A stretch of 34,058 nucleotides of DNA from Candidatus Sumerlaeota bacterium (lineage in GTDB: Bacteria > Sumerlaeota > Sumerlaeia > Sumerlaeales > Sumerlaeaceae): assembly GCA_026398535.1 (NCBI GenBank), contig JAPLSQ010000048.1, positions 1-34,058 on the forward strand, written 5' to 3'. Each line of letters begins with the position of its first letter. Position 1 is the first letter of the stretch. The translations under genes were made by a program, and so were the position numbers. This document shows positions 24,344 through 33,355 of the stretch, piece by piece. The notes beneath the pieces are model-generated. The model saw only the letters and a program-made list of their open reading frames with translations. It ran no database searches and had not been told where the DNA came from.

Positions 24344-24451
24344 TTGGCAGTTGCGTGGCAGGAATCTGTCATCGCAGGTACAATTCTGGAGCAAGAAAAC
24401 GCCATATCATCCATCATTATTGATTTCATAGCATTTTCTGTGCAACACGCC

Positions 24452-26518
24452 TTATTTTGCATACAATTTGCCGGCTTTGTTGATGGCATTAATTGTCTCG
24501 TAGAAATCGACTCCAATGATATCACAGTACCACTGTATTGACTCATAGCGGGGCTCGTTGTCTCTTTCTGAAAGGCGGAGGGCTTCGGCTCGTTCGAGCA
24601 TGCCCTCCCGAATCTGATTGCTGCGAAACGTGTCATTCTCTGTCAATCCCGCCATCGTGTAATAGATATAGTTGTAGAAAGAGGCAGTTCCATCGCCGAT
24701 TCGCCAAGTGCTCCTGGTGTCGGAAGCAGTTTCCCAATTGTATTCGCCAATCAGCGTGTCCGCTATCGGCTGTTCCTCCCATCGGATGTATTCATAGATG
24801 TTAAGGTAGGGATGGGGAATGGCGTAATAGCACAGGAAGGCCCAGAGAGAATCAGCCAACGAGGTGTTCAGGTATGCCGGATTCTTCATATATTGCCAGC
24901 CATAATAAAGGGCAAGCCGCGCTTTATCGGAGAAGGTGAGCGAGTATGTGTGTTTTGAGTCGTGGCGAGGAGCGATTCCGCAGAAACCCGACTTGAAGCG
25001 GGTGGTCTCCAAGGGATTTTCACAGAGAATGATTAGTTTGCATCCGATCTGTCGTCCAACCTTGTTTGCATAATAGAAGTACTGCTTGTCTCCCGCCATG
25101 AAGAGAGGCACGGTTCCCAAGGTTGGTTTCCGAAGCCATGCCGAAACATTCTTGCGGATGTTTGCCCGTTTTTTTGCGATGTCAGCTGAGACGAGGATAT
25201 GCTCGACGCCGAGTTTGCCGCACATCCGCATCTGGTTGCGCCGGGCAAGGTCAGTCACCATTCCCCAGTCGTATGTGTAAGTGACCGGCTCAAGGCGCAG
25301 CTCCCTTTTCACGTAATGAAGCCCGTAACTGCTGTCGCGTCCGCCGCTGAAAGTCACAAGACACTCTGGTTCACCTGTATTCTTACGATATGGCGCGACG
25401 GCTTCCAGCAGGGCATCGCGCCCCAGGATTTTCATCGGCCGGTAACTGCGGCAGTAGTTGCAGATGCCTTGATCATCAAATTCAATGAACGGCATTGTTT
25501 CCGGGAGAATGCATTTAGTGCAACGGCGGAGCTTGGCGACGGCTTCACGATTTCCTGGGTACTCATCAACGAAACTGATTTTGAGAATATAGGGACCCTG
25601 ACCTGGAATCCGTTGCGAAGGCAGTCCGGTGATTACCTTACCGGCCCCCGTCATTTCGCGGATAGGGACGGGTTTTCTTTCCCCCCAAGAGGCTCCAACA
25701 TCGACGCTCGGTCCCGAATTCGTCAGGGAGAATACCGACAATTCGCCACTATGGACATTCATCAGGAGGGCATGACCCGCCGTCAGGTGGTCCAAACGCC
25801 AATCGTGCAATTGCAACTTGGTATATTCCCGCTTCATAATAGTTCGTAGAAAGAACGCTTCGGACGCGAAAATCAGAGTCCGCTTTGTGGGGGCCGTGAG
25901 AGTGTAGAGGGAACCCGTGTTGGTCGCGAGGAGAATGCTTGTGCTGCCGGAGGAGAGCACGGCGATGGATGCGCCGCCCTCGATTGCGGAGAAAACACGC
26001 CGGGTCGTTGCGGGAATTCCGAGTCCGGCGCACAATCCCTGGCGAAACATGGCAAGAATAATCTCGGTATCGATTTCATAATCACGATCGAGTTGAGGAT
26101 TGCGTTGCCACAAATCATCGACATTTGTCACAATCCCATTGTGAATAGCAACGAGACCGTCTCTGATGACAGGCTGGTTGTTGTGATTGAATTGTTGGGC
26201 GCCATTGGTCACAAGCCTTGAGTGCCCGATGAAGGCTATGCCGCCTCCGTCTGTCAAGACGTCTGACCTGCCCTGTTTCTCCCCTGCCTGTGTTTCGAGC
26301 CAATCCCAGACTTCCTGGCACGCCTGGCTCTTGATCATTTCTGATGCTGGCACGGCAGCCTTTGAGACCAGAATCTCACTTGCAACCCAAACGGCAAATC
26401 CCGATGATTCCTTTCCGCGGGACTCCGACAGGAGGAATAGATCTTTGGCAATTCTTCGGACACACTCCGGAGTGATGCCCGAATCACCAGGGACTACAAT
26501 TCCAAAAATGCCGCACAT
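24452..26518 (-). CDS. Fusion of class II glutamine amidotransferase and WbpG-like amidotransferase
   Basis: The protein has 688 residues. It begins 'MCGIFGIVVPG' with the nucleophilic Cys2 of the Ntn glutaminase domain, followed by 'SESRGKESSGFAVW', 'FIGHSRLVTNG' and 'AIHNGIVTN' (about 1-240). From about residue 325 a different module starts: 'CTKCILPETMPFIEFDD' with a zinc Cys pair continued by 'CNYC', then the PP-loop 'TFSGGRDSSYG' at about 389, 'YTYDWGMVTDLARRNQ' and 'ENPLETTRF'. This is the N-acetyl sugar amidotransferase family (WbpG, PseA). These enzymes usually use ammonia from HisH/HisF-like partners. Here a class II glutaminase is attached in the same chain and no HisH or HisF gene is seen. 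GGGGA lies 8 nt before the start. It would make an acetamidino sugar. Confidence 0.75.
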   Translation of the reverse strand: MCGIFGIVVPGDSGITPECVRRIAKDLFLLSESRGKESSGFAVWVASEILVSKAAVPASEMIKSQACQEVWDWLETQAGEKQGRSDVLTDGGGIAFIGHSRLVTNGAQQFNHNNQPVIRDGLVAIHNGIVTNVDDLWQRNPQLDRDYEIDTEIILAMFRQGLCAGLGIPATTRRVFSAIEGGASIAVLSSGSTSILLATNTGSLYTLTAPTKRTLIFASEAFFLRTIMKREYTKLQLHDWRLDHLTAGHALLMNVHSGELSVFSLTNSGPSVDVGASWGERKPVPIREMTGAGKVITGLPSQRIPGQGPYILKISFVDEYPGNREAVAKLRRCTKCILPETMPFIEFDDQGICNYCRSYRPMKILGRDALLEAVAPYRKNTGEPECLVTFSGGRDSSYGLHYVKRELRLEPVTYTYDWGMVTDLARRNQMRMCGKLGVEHILVSADIAKKRANIRKNVSAWLRKPTLGTVPLFMAGDKQYFYYANKVGRQIGCKLIILCENPLETTRFKSGFCGIAPRHDSKHTYSLTFSDKARLALYYGWQYMKNPAYLNTSLADSLWAFLCYYAIPHPYLNIYEYIRWEEQPIADTLIGEYNWETASDTRSTWRIGDGTASFYNYIYYTMAGLTENDTFRSNQIREGMLERAEALRLSERDNEPRYESIQWYCDIIGVDFYETINAINKAGKLYAK

Positions 26519-26531
26519 GCCGTAATCCCCG

Positions 26532-27482
26532 TTATCCCTTCAAGTCTTTGTTCGATTCCATGTCAAAAAGCATCGCGAACAGAATCGTCTGAAGTGCGAT
26601 CGCCGTTGTGAATAGCACAGAAAATGCCGTTACCTCCGGCAGGGTGTGCATGACGCCCCAAAGTATGACAAGACGGACCACAAGCACGAAGTCCAGCATG
26701 AGCAGGAGAGCGCCGAACGCATAGAAAAGAACCAGCGGGTGGAAATCGCGTATGATATATTTTTGAAGCATCCTGCGCAAGAAAAGCCGCATGATGAGAC
26801 CTGAAAGAGGCACAATCATGTTGAGGGGCTTGAAGCCGCTCTTTTCACCAATGCCGTATACCGGCGCAATGGGAACATCTGCCACACGCATATTATAGAT
26901 GTTCAAAGTCACCAAAAAATCGTTTGGCATTCCATATCGTGGATATATGTTCTCTATGGGCAGGGTCTTTAGCGCCTTCAGCGAGAGCGCCGTGTATCCG
27001 GTTTGGGAATCGGTAACATGCCAGTAACCGCTTGCGATCTTTGTCAGCAGGGTGAGCAACGAATTGCCGATATAGCGTGCCTTTGGGATTTTATTCCACG
27101 CGTCACCGGAAATGAGCCTGTTACCTTTTGCATAGTCAGCGCGCCCCTCAATGACCGGCGCAAGAAGGTTTGGAAGATCCGCTGGATCCATCTGGCCATC
27201 GCCTGCCATGACCACAGTGATATCCACATCGTTGTCCCTGCACCAAACATAGCCTGAGCTGATTGCCCCGCCCACACCTTTATTATGCGTGTGGCGAATG
27301 AGAACCACTCGCGGATCCTTGGCCGCCATTTCTTCGACCTGTGCCACTGTGCCATCCCTGCTGACATCGTCCACAACCACTATCGAATCAACGAATGACG
27401 GCATGGTTGTCAACGTTCGCCCAATCAGCTTCTCCTCGTTGTATGCAGGAACAACGACCACGATTTTCTTGCCTTCAAACAT
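26532..27482 (-). CDS. Polyprenyl-phosphate glycosyltransferase (GT2, DPG synthase-like)
   Basis: The 316-residue protein has the GT2 fold: 'VVVVPAYNEEKLIGRTL', 'SIVVVDDVSRDGT', 'HNKGVGGAISSGY', and 'AGDGQMDPADL' with the acidic metal site. 'NDFLVTLNIYNMRVADVPI' follows, and then two C-terminal membrane helices. It belongs to the dolichyl-phosphate glucosyltransferase-like group that loads sugars on polyprenyl phosphate or starts chains. GAGGA lies 7 nt before the start codon. Its neighbours suggest the diamino-uronic acid sugar or its precursor as substrate. Confidence 0.8.
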   Translation of the reverse strand: MFEGKKIVVVVPAYNEEKLIGRTLTTMPSFVDSIVVVDDVSRDGTVAQVEEMAAKDPRVVLIRHTHNKGVGGAISSGYVWCRDNDVDITVVMAGDGQMDPADLPNLLAPVIEGRADYAKGNRLISGDAWNKIPKARYIGNSLLTLLTKIASGYWHVTDSQTGYTALSLKALKTLPIENIYPRYGMPNDFLVTLNIYNMRVADVPIAPVYGIGEKSGFKPLNMIVPLSGLIMRLFLRRMLQKYIIRDFHPLVLFYAFGALLLMLDFVLVVRLVILWGVMHTLPEVTAFSVLFTTAIALQTILFAMLFDMESNKDLKG

Positions 27483-27492
27483 AACGGATTCC

Positions 27493-29109
27493 TCAGTGCT
27501 GGCAGTCTATATCGGATGCGCCGGTTTCGGTTACAGAATGAAGACCGTCGGGCGTCTCAACATATTTCATGCGGCAACGCTCGCATATGGCAACTTTATC
27601 CAATGGTGCGGGCAAACGCTGGCCACATTCACAAACCCATCCACAGCACATGGCAGGCACGCCGACCATGAGCGCGTAATCGGGAACGTCTTTTGTCACC
27701 ACGGCTCCCGCGCCAATGAAGGCATGTTTTCCGATCGTATGTCCGCAAAGAATGGTTGCGTTGGCCCCGATCGACGTGCCGTATTTCACCAACGTCTTAC
27801 GATAATGATCGCTTCCTTTTTGCGGATATTTGCATCGCGGATCGGTGACATTCGTAAAAACCATCGAGGGACCACAGAACACATAATCCTCAAGCTCCAC
27901 CCCCTCATAAACCGAAACATTGTTTTGGATTTTCACATTGTCGCCGATCCGAACATTGTTCGCGATATTCACATTCTGACCAAAAATGCAGTTCCTTCCA
28001 ATCCTCGCTCCAGACTGGATATGCGAAAAATGCCAGATTTTGGTTCCCTTGCCAATTTCAACTTTGTCATCAACAAAACTGGATGGATGAACGAAGTAAT
28101 CACGGGCGGGCACGGATATTTTCTCTGTTCGAGGCGCGGATTTATCGTCAGACGAGAGCAGGCTCCGCGTGGCTCTTTCGAGTATTTCAAGCACTTCGAC
28201 GCCGTTGCCGCCGTGTGCGATTTTCATAGGATGCCCGTCAAGATGCGACACGAAGTATTTCAGTTCTTCAGCAAGCGGCATGGTGTTGTCGTAATCGATT
28301 ACTTCGGTGGGTCCATCTCGCTTGACCGGTTCGCCGCATACCCAATCAAATCCCTTTTCATAGTACACAAGCTTTTTATCGTCCGTCGAATCCTCGAACG
28401 AGAGCATGCCCTTGGAACCAATCAGGACAAGACGGTGTTCCTTGAATGGGTGCAGCCAGCTCAGGAAAATATGACCGACAATGTTGCCCGGATATTTGAG
28501 CGTTGTCATTGTGACATCGTGAATGCCGGGTTGCAGGAAAATGCCGCCGCGCGAAACGACTTCCTCCGGTTTCTGGCCGATAAAATGCTGGAAGATGGAG
28601 ATGTCATGGGGTGCAAAACTCCAAAGAATGTTCTCCTCTGTCCGCACAGTGCCAAGGTTGAGACGGTTGCTGTAAATATATTCGAGACGCCCGATTTTCC
28701 CTTCCCGGATCAGGTCACGAATCTTGCGAATGGCCGGATGAAAAAGCAGGACGTGGCCAACCATCAAATTCACCTTCGCGGCGGATGCCATGCTGACCAG
28801 ATCGTTCGCTTCGTGAACATGCAACGTGATCGGTTTTTCAACAAGAACATGGTTTTTATGTTTTATCAGGACGCTGGCGATTTCGTAATGGGTTTCTGCG
28901 GGAGTGGCGACAACATATCCGTCAAAATCCTGCCCGAGCGCCTTATCAACACAATCATATGTTTGGATCCGCGGGTATTGGTTTTGCACGCTTTCGCGCG
29001 TCTTGCCATCCGTTTCAACGACACCATATAGATGTCCCATCTCGGCAAGGGTTCGGATATGGTTCCTGCCCCATCGTCCGCAACCAACGACACAGACTTT
29101 CTCAACCAT
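27493..29109 (-). CDS. WbpB/WlbA-type dehydrogenase fused to WbpD-type N-acetyltransferase
   Basis: The protein has 538 residues. The N-terminal half is a Gfo/Idh/MocA oxidoreductase with 'VVGCGRWGRNHIRTL' (NAD site) and 'VLVEKPITLHVHEAN' containing the conserved 'EKP'. From about residue 350 a left-handed beta-helix acetyltransferase begins ('HPSSFVDDKVEIGKGTKIWH', 'GARIGRNCIFGQNVNI', 'VFTNVTDPRCKYPQ'). The last 50 residues hold a small Cys ribbon ('CECGQ', 'ICERC'). In the UDP-diacetamido-uronic acid pathway WbpB oxidises C3 of UDP-GlcNAcA, WbpE aminates it and WbpD acetylates the new amine, so steps 1 and 3 are joined in one chain. The start overlaps the wbpE end by 8 nt and has AGGAG upstream. 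Confidence 0.85.
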   Translation of the reverse strand: MVEKVCVVGCGRWGRNHIRTLAEMGHLYGVVETDGKTRESVQNQYPRIQTYDCVDKALGQDFDGYVVATPAETHYEIASVLIKHKNHVLVEKPITLHVHEANDLVSMASAAKVNLMVGHVLLFHPAIRKIRDLIREGKIGRLEYIYSNRLNLGTVRTEENILWSFAPHDISIFQHFIGQKPEEVVSRGGIFLQPGIHDVTMTTLKYPGNIVGHIFLSWLHPFKEHRLVLIGSKGMLSFEDSTDDKKLVYYEKGFDWVCGEPVKRDGPTEVIDYDNTMPLAEELKYFVSHLDGHPMKIAHGGNGVEVLEILERATRSLLSSDDKSAPRTEKISVPARDYFVHPSSFVDDKVEIGKGTKIWHFSHIQSGARIGRNCIFGQNVNIANNVRIGDNVKIQNNVSVYEGVELEDYVFCGPSMVFTNVTDPRCKYPQKGSDHYRKTLVKYGTSIGANATILCGHTIGKHAFIGAGAVVTKDVPDYALMVGVPAMCCGWVCECGQRLPAPLDKVAICERCRMKYVETPDGLHSVTETGASDIDCQH

Positions 29110-30238
29110 AAAACTCTCCTATCCTGGTGATGACATAATTCTGCATTTCCTCGTTGAGTCCCGGGTAAATGGGCAGCGCAAGGCTGTGATCGGCCGCATA
29201 TTCACTGGCCGGGAAATCACCCTTCTTATATCCAAGATGCTTGAAGCATTCCTGCAAATGAAAAGGGACGGGATAATAGACTTCGGTCCCGATGCCCTGC
29301 TCGCCGAGAAAGCGTCTCAAATCATCGCGCCGGTCAGGCACAGTGATGACATACTGGTTGTAAATATGGCAATCCCGCCCGTACACTGCTTGTGGTTTAA
29401 CGACGCTTTTGACGTTCAGATTCGCATCATAGTATGCCGCATTCACGCGCCGTTGCGCCGTCCACCGGTCAAGATGCGGAAGTTTCACCTGCAGGATGGC
29501 AGCCTGCATCGGATCAAGACGGAAGTTCCCGCCAATCAATGAATGGTAATACTTGGGCTTGGCCCCATGGTTGCGAAGCCGGGACAGTTTTTCAGCGAGA
29601 GCGTCGTCATTCGTGACAGCCATTCCCCCGTCACCCATCGCACCAAGATTCTTGCTTGGGAAAAAGGAAAAACACCCCATCGTTCCCATGGTTCCTGCCC
29701 ACGCGAAACCATCATTGATCGGGTATTTCGCGCTGATGGCCTGAGCGGCATCCTCTAACACTGCGATTCCATGCTCTTTCGCGATTTCGAGAATTTGAGA
29801 CATGTCAGCGCACTGACCATAAAGATGGACAGGCATGATGGCCTTCACCTGTCCGTCCTGCCGGGCATTGTCCTGAAACCATTGTCTTAAGGCTTGGGAT
29901 GAAATGTTGAAGGTGACCGGATCAATATCGATAAAAACAGGGCGGGCGCGCAGGCGCGCAATAGCCCCGGCAGTGGCAAAAAATGAATAGGGTGTCGTGA
30001 TGACGAGATCGTCCGGTCCCAAATCAAGCGCCATCAAGCATACAAGCAACGCGTCGGTGCCGGAACTGACGCCAACAGCCCATCGAACACCCAACAGTTC
30101 GGCGATTGTCTTCTCCAGCTCGGCGACTCTGGGACCAAGGATGTAAACGCCAGAATCCACGAACGAACCGAGCGCCTTCATGATCTCGTCTCGCAACGGC
30201 TGGGTCTGCGGTCTCAAATCCAGTAGCGGAACCTTCAT
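29102..30238 (-). CDS. wbpE: DegT/DnrJ/EryC1 aminotransferase, WbpE/WlbC-type
   Basis: The 378-residue PLP enzyme has 'MKVPLLDLRPQTQPLRDEI', 'SGVYILGPRVAELE', 'GVSSGTDALLVCL', 'PVHLYGQCADM', 'EDAAQAISAKY', the PLP lysine at 196 in 'FFPSKNLGAMGDGG', and 'RNHGAKPKYYH'. With the WbpB-WbpD fusion next to it, the likely reaction is transfer of an amino group from glutamate to the 3-keto sugar nucleotide. A GGGAGG box lies 7 nt before the ATG. It is the first gene of the minus-strand operon of five. Confidence 0.85.
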   Translation of the reverse strand: MKVPLLDLRPQTQPLRDEIMKALGSFVDSGVYILGPRVAELEKTIAELLGVRWAVGVSSGTDALLVCLMALDLGPDDLVITTPYSFFATAGAIARLRARPVFIDIDPVTFNISSQALRQWFQDNARQDGQVKAIMPVHLYGQCADMSQILEIAKEHGIAVLEDAAQAISAKYPINDGFAWAGTMGTMGCFSFFPSKNLGAMGDGGMAVTNDDALAEKLSRLRNHGAKPKYYHSLIGGNFRLDPMQAAILQVKLPHLDRWTAQRRVNAAYYDANLNVKSVVKPQAVYGRDCHIYNQYVITVPDRRDDLRRFLGEQGIGTEVYYPVPFHLQECFKHLGYKKGDFPASEYAADHSLALPIYPGLNEEMQNYVITRIGEFYG

Positions 30239-30420
30239 CGATCATCCTCCCTTTTATCTGCTCTCATGAATAAATAAATCTTCAATCACTCGTTCTATAC
30301 TCAATAAAGGTCTCTTTTCTTCACAACAGCGCAACCGAGTCAACAGGTATTTGTGCACAAATTACCGATGGAGAAAATGAAGCGAATCAGCGACAAAGGC
30401 AAATCACCAACCCGCTCTCC
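30239..30420. other. Upstream region of the minus-strand operon
   Basis: This stretch holds the GGGAGG ribosome binding site of wbpE (30246-30251) and an AT-rich leader. I do not see a convincing promoter pair. The region then enters IS30 debris. Confidence 0.4.
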
Positions 30421-30672
30421 TGCCAACGTCGCGGCTATTTTCTGAAACCCATCGCCAGCCAGCGTTCCACGCTCACGTTGGACAACGGCAAGGAGTTCGT
30501 CGACTTCAAAAGCATGGAACACGGACTGGGGATTGCCGTTTAGTTCGCCGATCCCCACAGACCCTGGCAACGCGGTGCCAATGGAAACACCAACGGACTG
30601 ATCCGGCACTTCCTACCGCCGAAATCCAACCCAACATCAGTCGCGCCAACGTTCTTGCAAAAAACAGGTGGG
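30421..30672 (+). pseudogene. IS30-family transposase remnant
   Basis: In one plus-strand frame the sequence reads 'IASQRSTLTLDNGKEF', then 'HGLGIAV' and an amber TAG at 30541-30543, then '[20 protein letters not shown]' and 'RHFLPP'. The Asp of 'DNGKEF' and the 'RGxNxxTNGLIR' motif are the hallmarks of the IS30 catalytic core. The stop sits at a residue that is usually Tyr, and the start and the end of the gene are missing. It separates the minus-strand sugar operon from the GT-C-like gene. Confidence 0.7.
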
Positions 30673-30680
30673 GGGAAATC

Positions 30681-30719
30681 CGTTACAACAAGTGATAACA
30701 AAACTGGTTTTCGGTAACG
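30681..30719 (-). terminator. Inverted repeat downstream of the GT-C-like gene
   Basis: CGTTAC (30681-30686) and GTAACG (30714-30719) pair around an inner palindrome AAAACTGGTTTT (30700-30711). It lies about 70 bp behind the end of the minus-strand gene 30787-32733 and may act as a transcription stop, though no U-run follows. It could also be part of the IS30 end. Confidence 0.25.
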
Positions 30720-30786
30720 ATTGGAGACAGAGGCTGGTCGCGAACGGGCCTTCCGCCGCCACCACCACCAAATCCCGCCACGCCCG

Positions 30787-32733
30787 TCAATCATCTACAT
30801 GGAACAAATAAAAGCCCCCCGCCGATGTTTCACTTGCCAAAATGGTCAGTCCAGAACTTGTGACCTCATCCTTGTCGTAATAAAGATAATTCCCAGGATA
30901 GGTAAGACGTATTAAATCAATTGATCCATCCGGCCTTCGCAACTTCGGGTCAAATAAACCATAGTAGGCCAACAAATACTTCGCGTTGATTCGCTTCATG
31001 AATTCGCGGTTGAGTTTCTTTGGCGGTGGATAGACCGGCAACACGGGGCGTTCATAGTGCGGGCCAAACAACATTCGATACATGCAACTGCCTGGGAATA
31101 GCACGGCCAGCATCTCCGTGGGGGGCACGAGCCTTTCCACCGCTTCTGCATAAGGAGTTTGGCGGCAATTGTGGTACCAAAAGTCTCCGCGATCTCTCAG
31201 TTTATTTTGCGGATCGAAACGGGGCGCCCCGATGAAATAGAAGAACGGGAACAGCGAGATGACAAACATAAGCAACCGGCAGACACCGCCCGAAACGATC
31301 CGCACGGAACGCCATCTGCCGTGCGGAGCAACACGCGCCGTCGAATCCACCAGAATAGCAATTACCGGCATGCACATCGCCATGGCCGGAAGCATATACC
31401 TCCCTACCGCGAAATTGTAGCGCCTGATATATAAAATGATGCCCATATAGACTAACGCGCCCGCACCGAGCATCGCCGCTATCCAATGGCGGCGCAATCT
31501 GCCATTGAACCACAGAGAGCACATTCCGAGAAAGTAACAAATATAGAACAGGGGGCCCGGCCAAGCGATCAATCCGAATGATCGAATGTCCATCAGAGTG
31601 GTGTGCATCATGGTGGACCACATCGCCCTGCAATTCTTCAACACGAATTCGAAGCGGGCTCGCGCTGTTAGCGGCCCGTACAAATGGGTGAAACTTCGCT
31701 CATACTCGCTGGGACCCGTTGGGTTGTCGTAGGCGAGATAGTTCTTCACATATACATAGGATCCAAGAAACAGCACACACGCGGTCGCCCAAGCGCACCA
31801 TGTTGCGAGCACGCGCCAACGCCTGTCTCGGCGGGCAACGGCCAGGCACAACACAAATACGACAATGAACGGTGTGAGAAAAAAAACGGTCTGCTTGGTT
31901 CCGACCGCCAGACCCAAGGCGATCGCCGAACCGACCAGGGCCCCGTTCACCCCGCGGCGCCCAAAGCCCTCCACAAGAAAGTACAGCGTGATCGCAATGA
32001 GCGCTGTGACCGTCATGTCTGTCATTGCCCAACACCCGTGCATGAAAACATTCGGAAAGGTAAAAAACAGCAGCGCCGCGAACCCGGAGGCAAACCGCGA
32101 CGCGCCCCCGGCGCGGGACAAACCGAAAATCGCGGTCATCGCCATCGGCAGTGAAACCCACTGCAAGAGCCCCGTCAACTGGTCGGAATGAAAGAGCAAG
32201 ACAATCCAAAGAAACACGGCGCTTGCGTTATAGGGGTAGACAATCTGTGCCATTTGGTAGGTGTCAGCGGGCCAGGCGGTCAAATTACCCCGATGAAGCC
32301 AGTGACCAACGCGTGCCAAGTGGGCGGTTAGGACATCGTCAATGTACTGCTGATATCGGAAATTATACGCAAATAGAAAGCCCAGCGCGAGTGCTATAAG
32401 CCCGCCGTATGCGGCCAAAACAGGCGAACGCTTGGCCTCTCCCCAAACTTGGAGAAAACCGCGCCGAAAATCCGGCATCAGATTGGGTCTGCCTGCAAAA
32501 TGCCAGATAATGACTGACAAGACTGTCAGAACACCTTGACAGAATGTCCAAAACTCAAGGCGGTTGAGCAATGAAACCGTTCCGGCAATCTGGAAAACCG
32601 CTACGATGTTGGCAAATCCGACGATGTATGCGCCAAGGATCCACTGGCCGACAATGGGCCAGCGGAAAAGGCTGTTGAACATAACCACAGCAACTGCTAA
32701 AATGGCAATATTAGTGTACGGTAAAAACGTCAT
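30787..32733 (-). CDS. Polytopic membrane protein, likely GT-C (GT39-like) glycosyltransferase
   Basis: The 648-residue protein has about 12 membrane helices. The large first loop contains 'YQQYIDDVLTAHLARVGHWL' with an acidic pair (DD), which is the position of catalytic acids in GT-C enzymes. 'QIVYPYNASAVFLW' and 'GLAVGTKQTVFFLTPFIVV' are in the style of PMT_2-type proteins. The C-terminal 150 residues are soluble ('FPGSCMYRMLFGPHYERPVL'). GT-C enzymes transfer sugars from polyprenyl phosphates on the outer face. It is not contiguous with the wbpE operon, being separated by the IS30 remnant, but has the same direction. Confidence 0.6.
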   Translation of the reverse strand: MTFLPYTNIAILAVAVVMFNSLFRWPIVGQWILGAYIVGFANIVAVFQIAGTVSLLNRLEFWTFCQGVLTVLSVIIWHFAGRPNLMPDFRRGFLQVWGEAKRSPVLAAYGGLIALALGFLFAYNFRYQQYIDDVLTAHLARVGHWLHRGNLTAWPADTYQMAQIVYPYNASAVFLWIVLLFHSDQLTGLLQWVSLPMAMTAIFGLSRAGGASRFASGFAALLFFTFPNVFMHGCWAMTDMTVTALIAITLYFLVEGFGRRGVNGALVGSAIALGLAVGTKQTVFFLTPFIVVFVLCLAVARRDRRWRVLATWCAWATACVLFLGSYVYVKNYLAYDNPTGPSEYERSFTHLYGPLTARARFEFVLKNCRAMWSTMMHTTLMDIRSFGLIAWPGPLFYICYFLGMCSLWFNGRLRRHWIAAMLGAGALVYMGIILYIRRYNFAVGRYMLPAMAMCMPVIAILVDSTARVAPHGRWRSVRIVSGGVCRLLMFVISLFPFFYFIGAPRFDPQNKLRDRGDFWYHNCRQTPYAEAVERLVPPTEMLAVLFPGSCMYRMLFGPHYERPVLPVYPPPKKLNREFMKRINAKYLLAYYGLFDPKLRRPDGSIDLIRLTYPGNYLYYDKDEVTSSGLTILASETSAGGFYLFHVDD

Positions 32734-32960
32734 GGTTGAAAGTGGCTACCATTCCTGACAACAAACTGTGTCTGATTTGCGCTTCTTGTAGCTGTCTTGC
32801 TTGGCGGGTGTCAACCGAAATCGGCAAACGAATTCACGCGTTGAAAAGTTGCGTTGGAACGGATCTTCCCCCCATGCCATAGTCTTCTTCGATACTTGAT
32901 TAGGGGTACAGTGGAGCGCTGACACGCGCCGCGCCGAAAACCGGCCTCGAGGTCGCGACC
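32734..32960. other. Non-coding stretch before IS630 remnant
   Basis: I see no supported gene. A minus-strand frame (32746-33177) lies over the IS630 remnant and is a shadow. The last 40 bases may belong to the missing 5' part of the IS630 transposase. Confidence 0.35.
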
Positions 32961-33276
32961 GTGGGCGTGTACGCCAGCAACGAGTTGTCCGACGCGGCGT
33001 TGTCGCTTTGCTGCTCAAAGGACCCACGGTTCGAGGAGAAGTTCTGGGATGTGATAGGACTTTACCTGAATCCTCCAGACAAGGCCCTGGTGCTGTGCTG
33101 TGATGCAGAAGAGCCAGTGCCAGGCTTCTGGAGCGCATGCAACCTAGTTTGCCGCTGGGGCTGGGCCATATCCGCACACAAACGCACGATTATTACCGGC
33201 ATGGGAACTTGACGCTATTCGCAACCTCAACTACTTGAACGGGCGCATCATTCATCGTGTGGATCGGAACCTCTGA
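32961..33276 (+). pseudogene. IS630-family transposase remnant, several frameshifts
   Basis: One frame gives 'SKDPRFEEKFWDVIGLYLNP' followed by 'PDKALVLCCD'. The continuation appears only after a shift ('LLERMQPSLPLGLGHIRTQT', 'HDYYRHGNLTLFA'), and the end 'NLNYLNGRIIHRVDRN' needs another. This succession is the middle of an IS630 transposase ('VLCCDEKSQ' region with the first catalytic Asp). The 5' and 3' parts are lacking, and the remnant runs into the IS5 element. Confidence 0.7.
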
Positions 33277-33340
33277 AAAACACCGCACGCGTTTTCCGGC
33301 ATAATATTTGCTCATAAAATCCTTAAACGATCCTGCCTTA

Positions 33341-33346
33341 AGGAGG
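33341..33346 (+). promoter_or_regulatory. Strong ribosome binding site deciding the IS5 transposase start
   Basis: AGGAGG lies 9 nt before ATG 33356. It supports this start over the ATG at 33479, which lies after the amber codon and has no such site. Confidence 0.7.
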
Positions 33347-33355
33347 CCTTTTTCA

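Noticed and set aside
27289..29031. Long plus-strand open frame of 580 codons
   Set aside because: It lies antisense to the WbpB-WbpD fusion gene, which has clear motifs and a ribosome binding site; the plus-strand translation has no recognisable domain.
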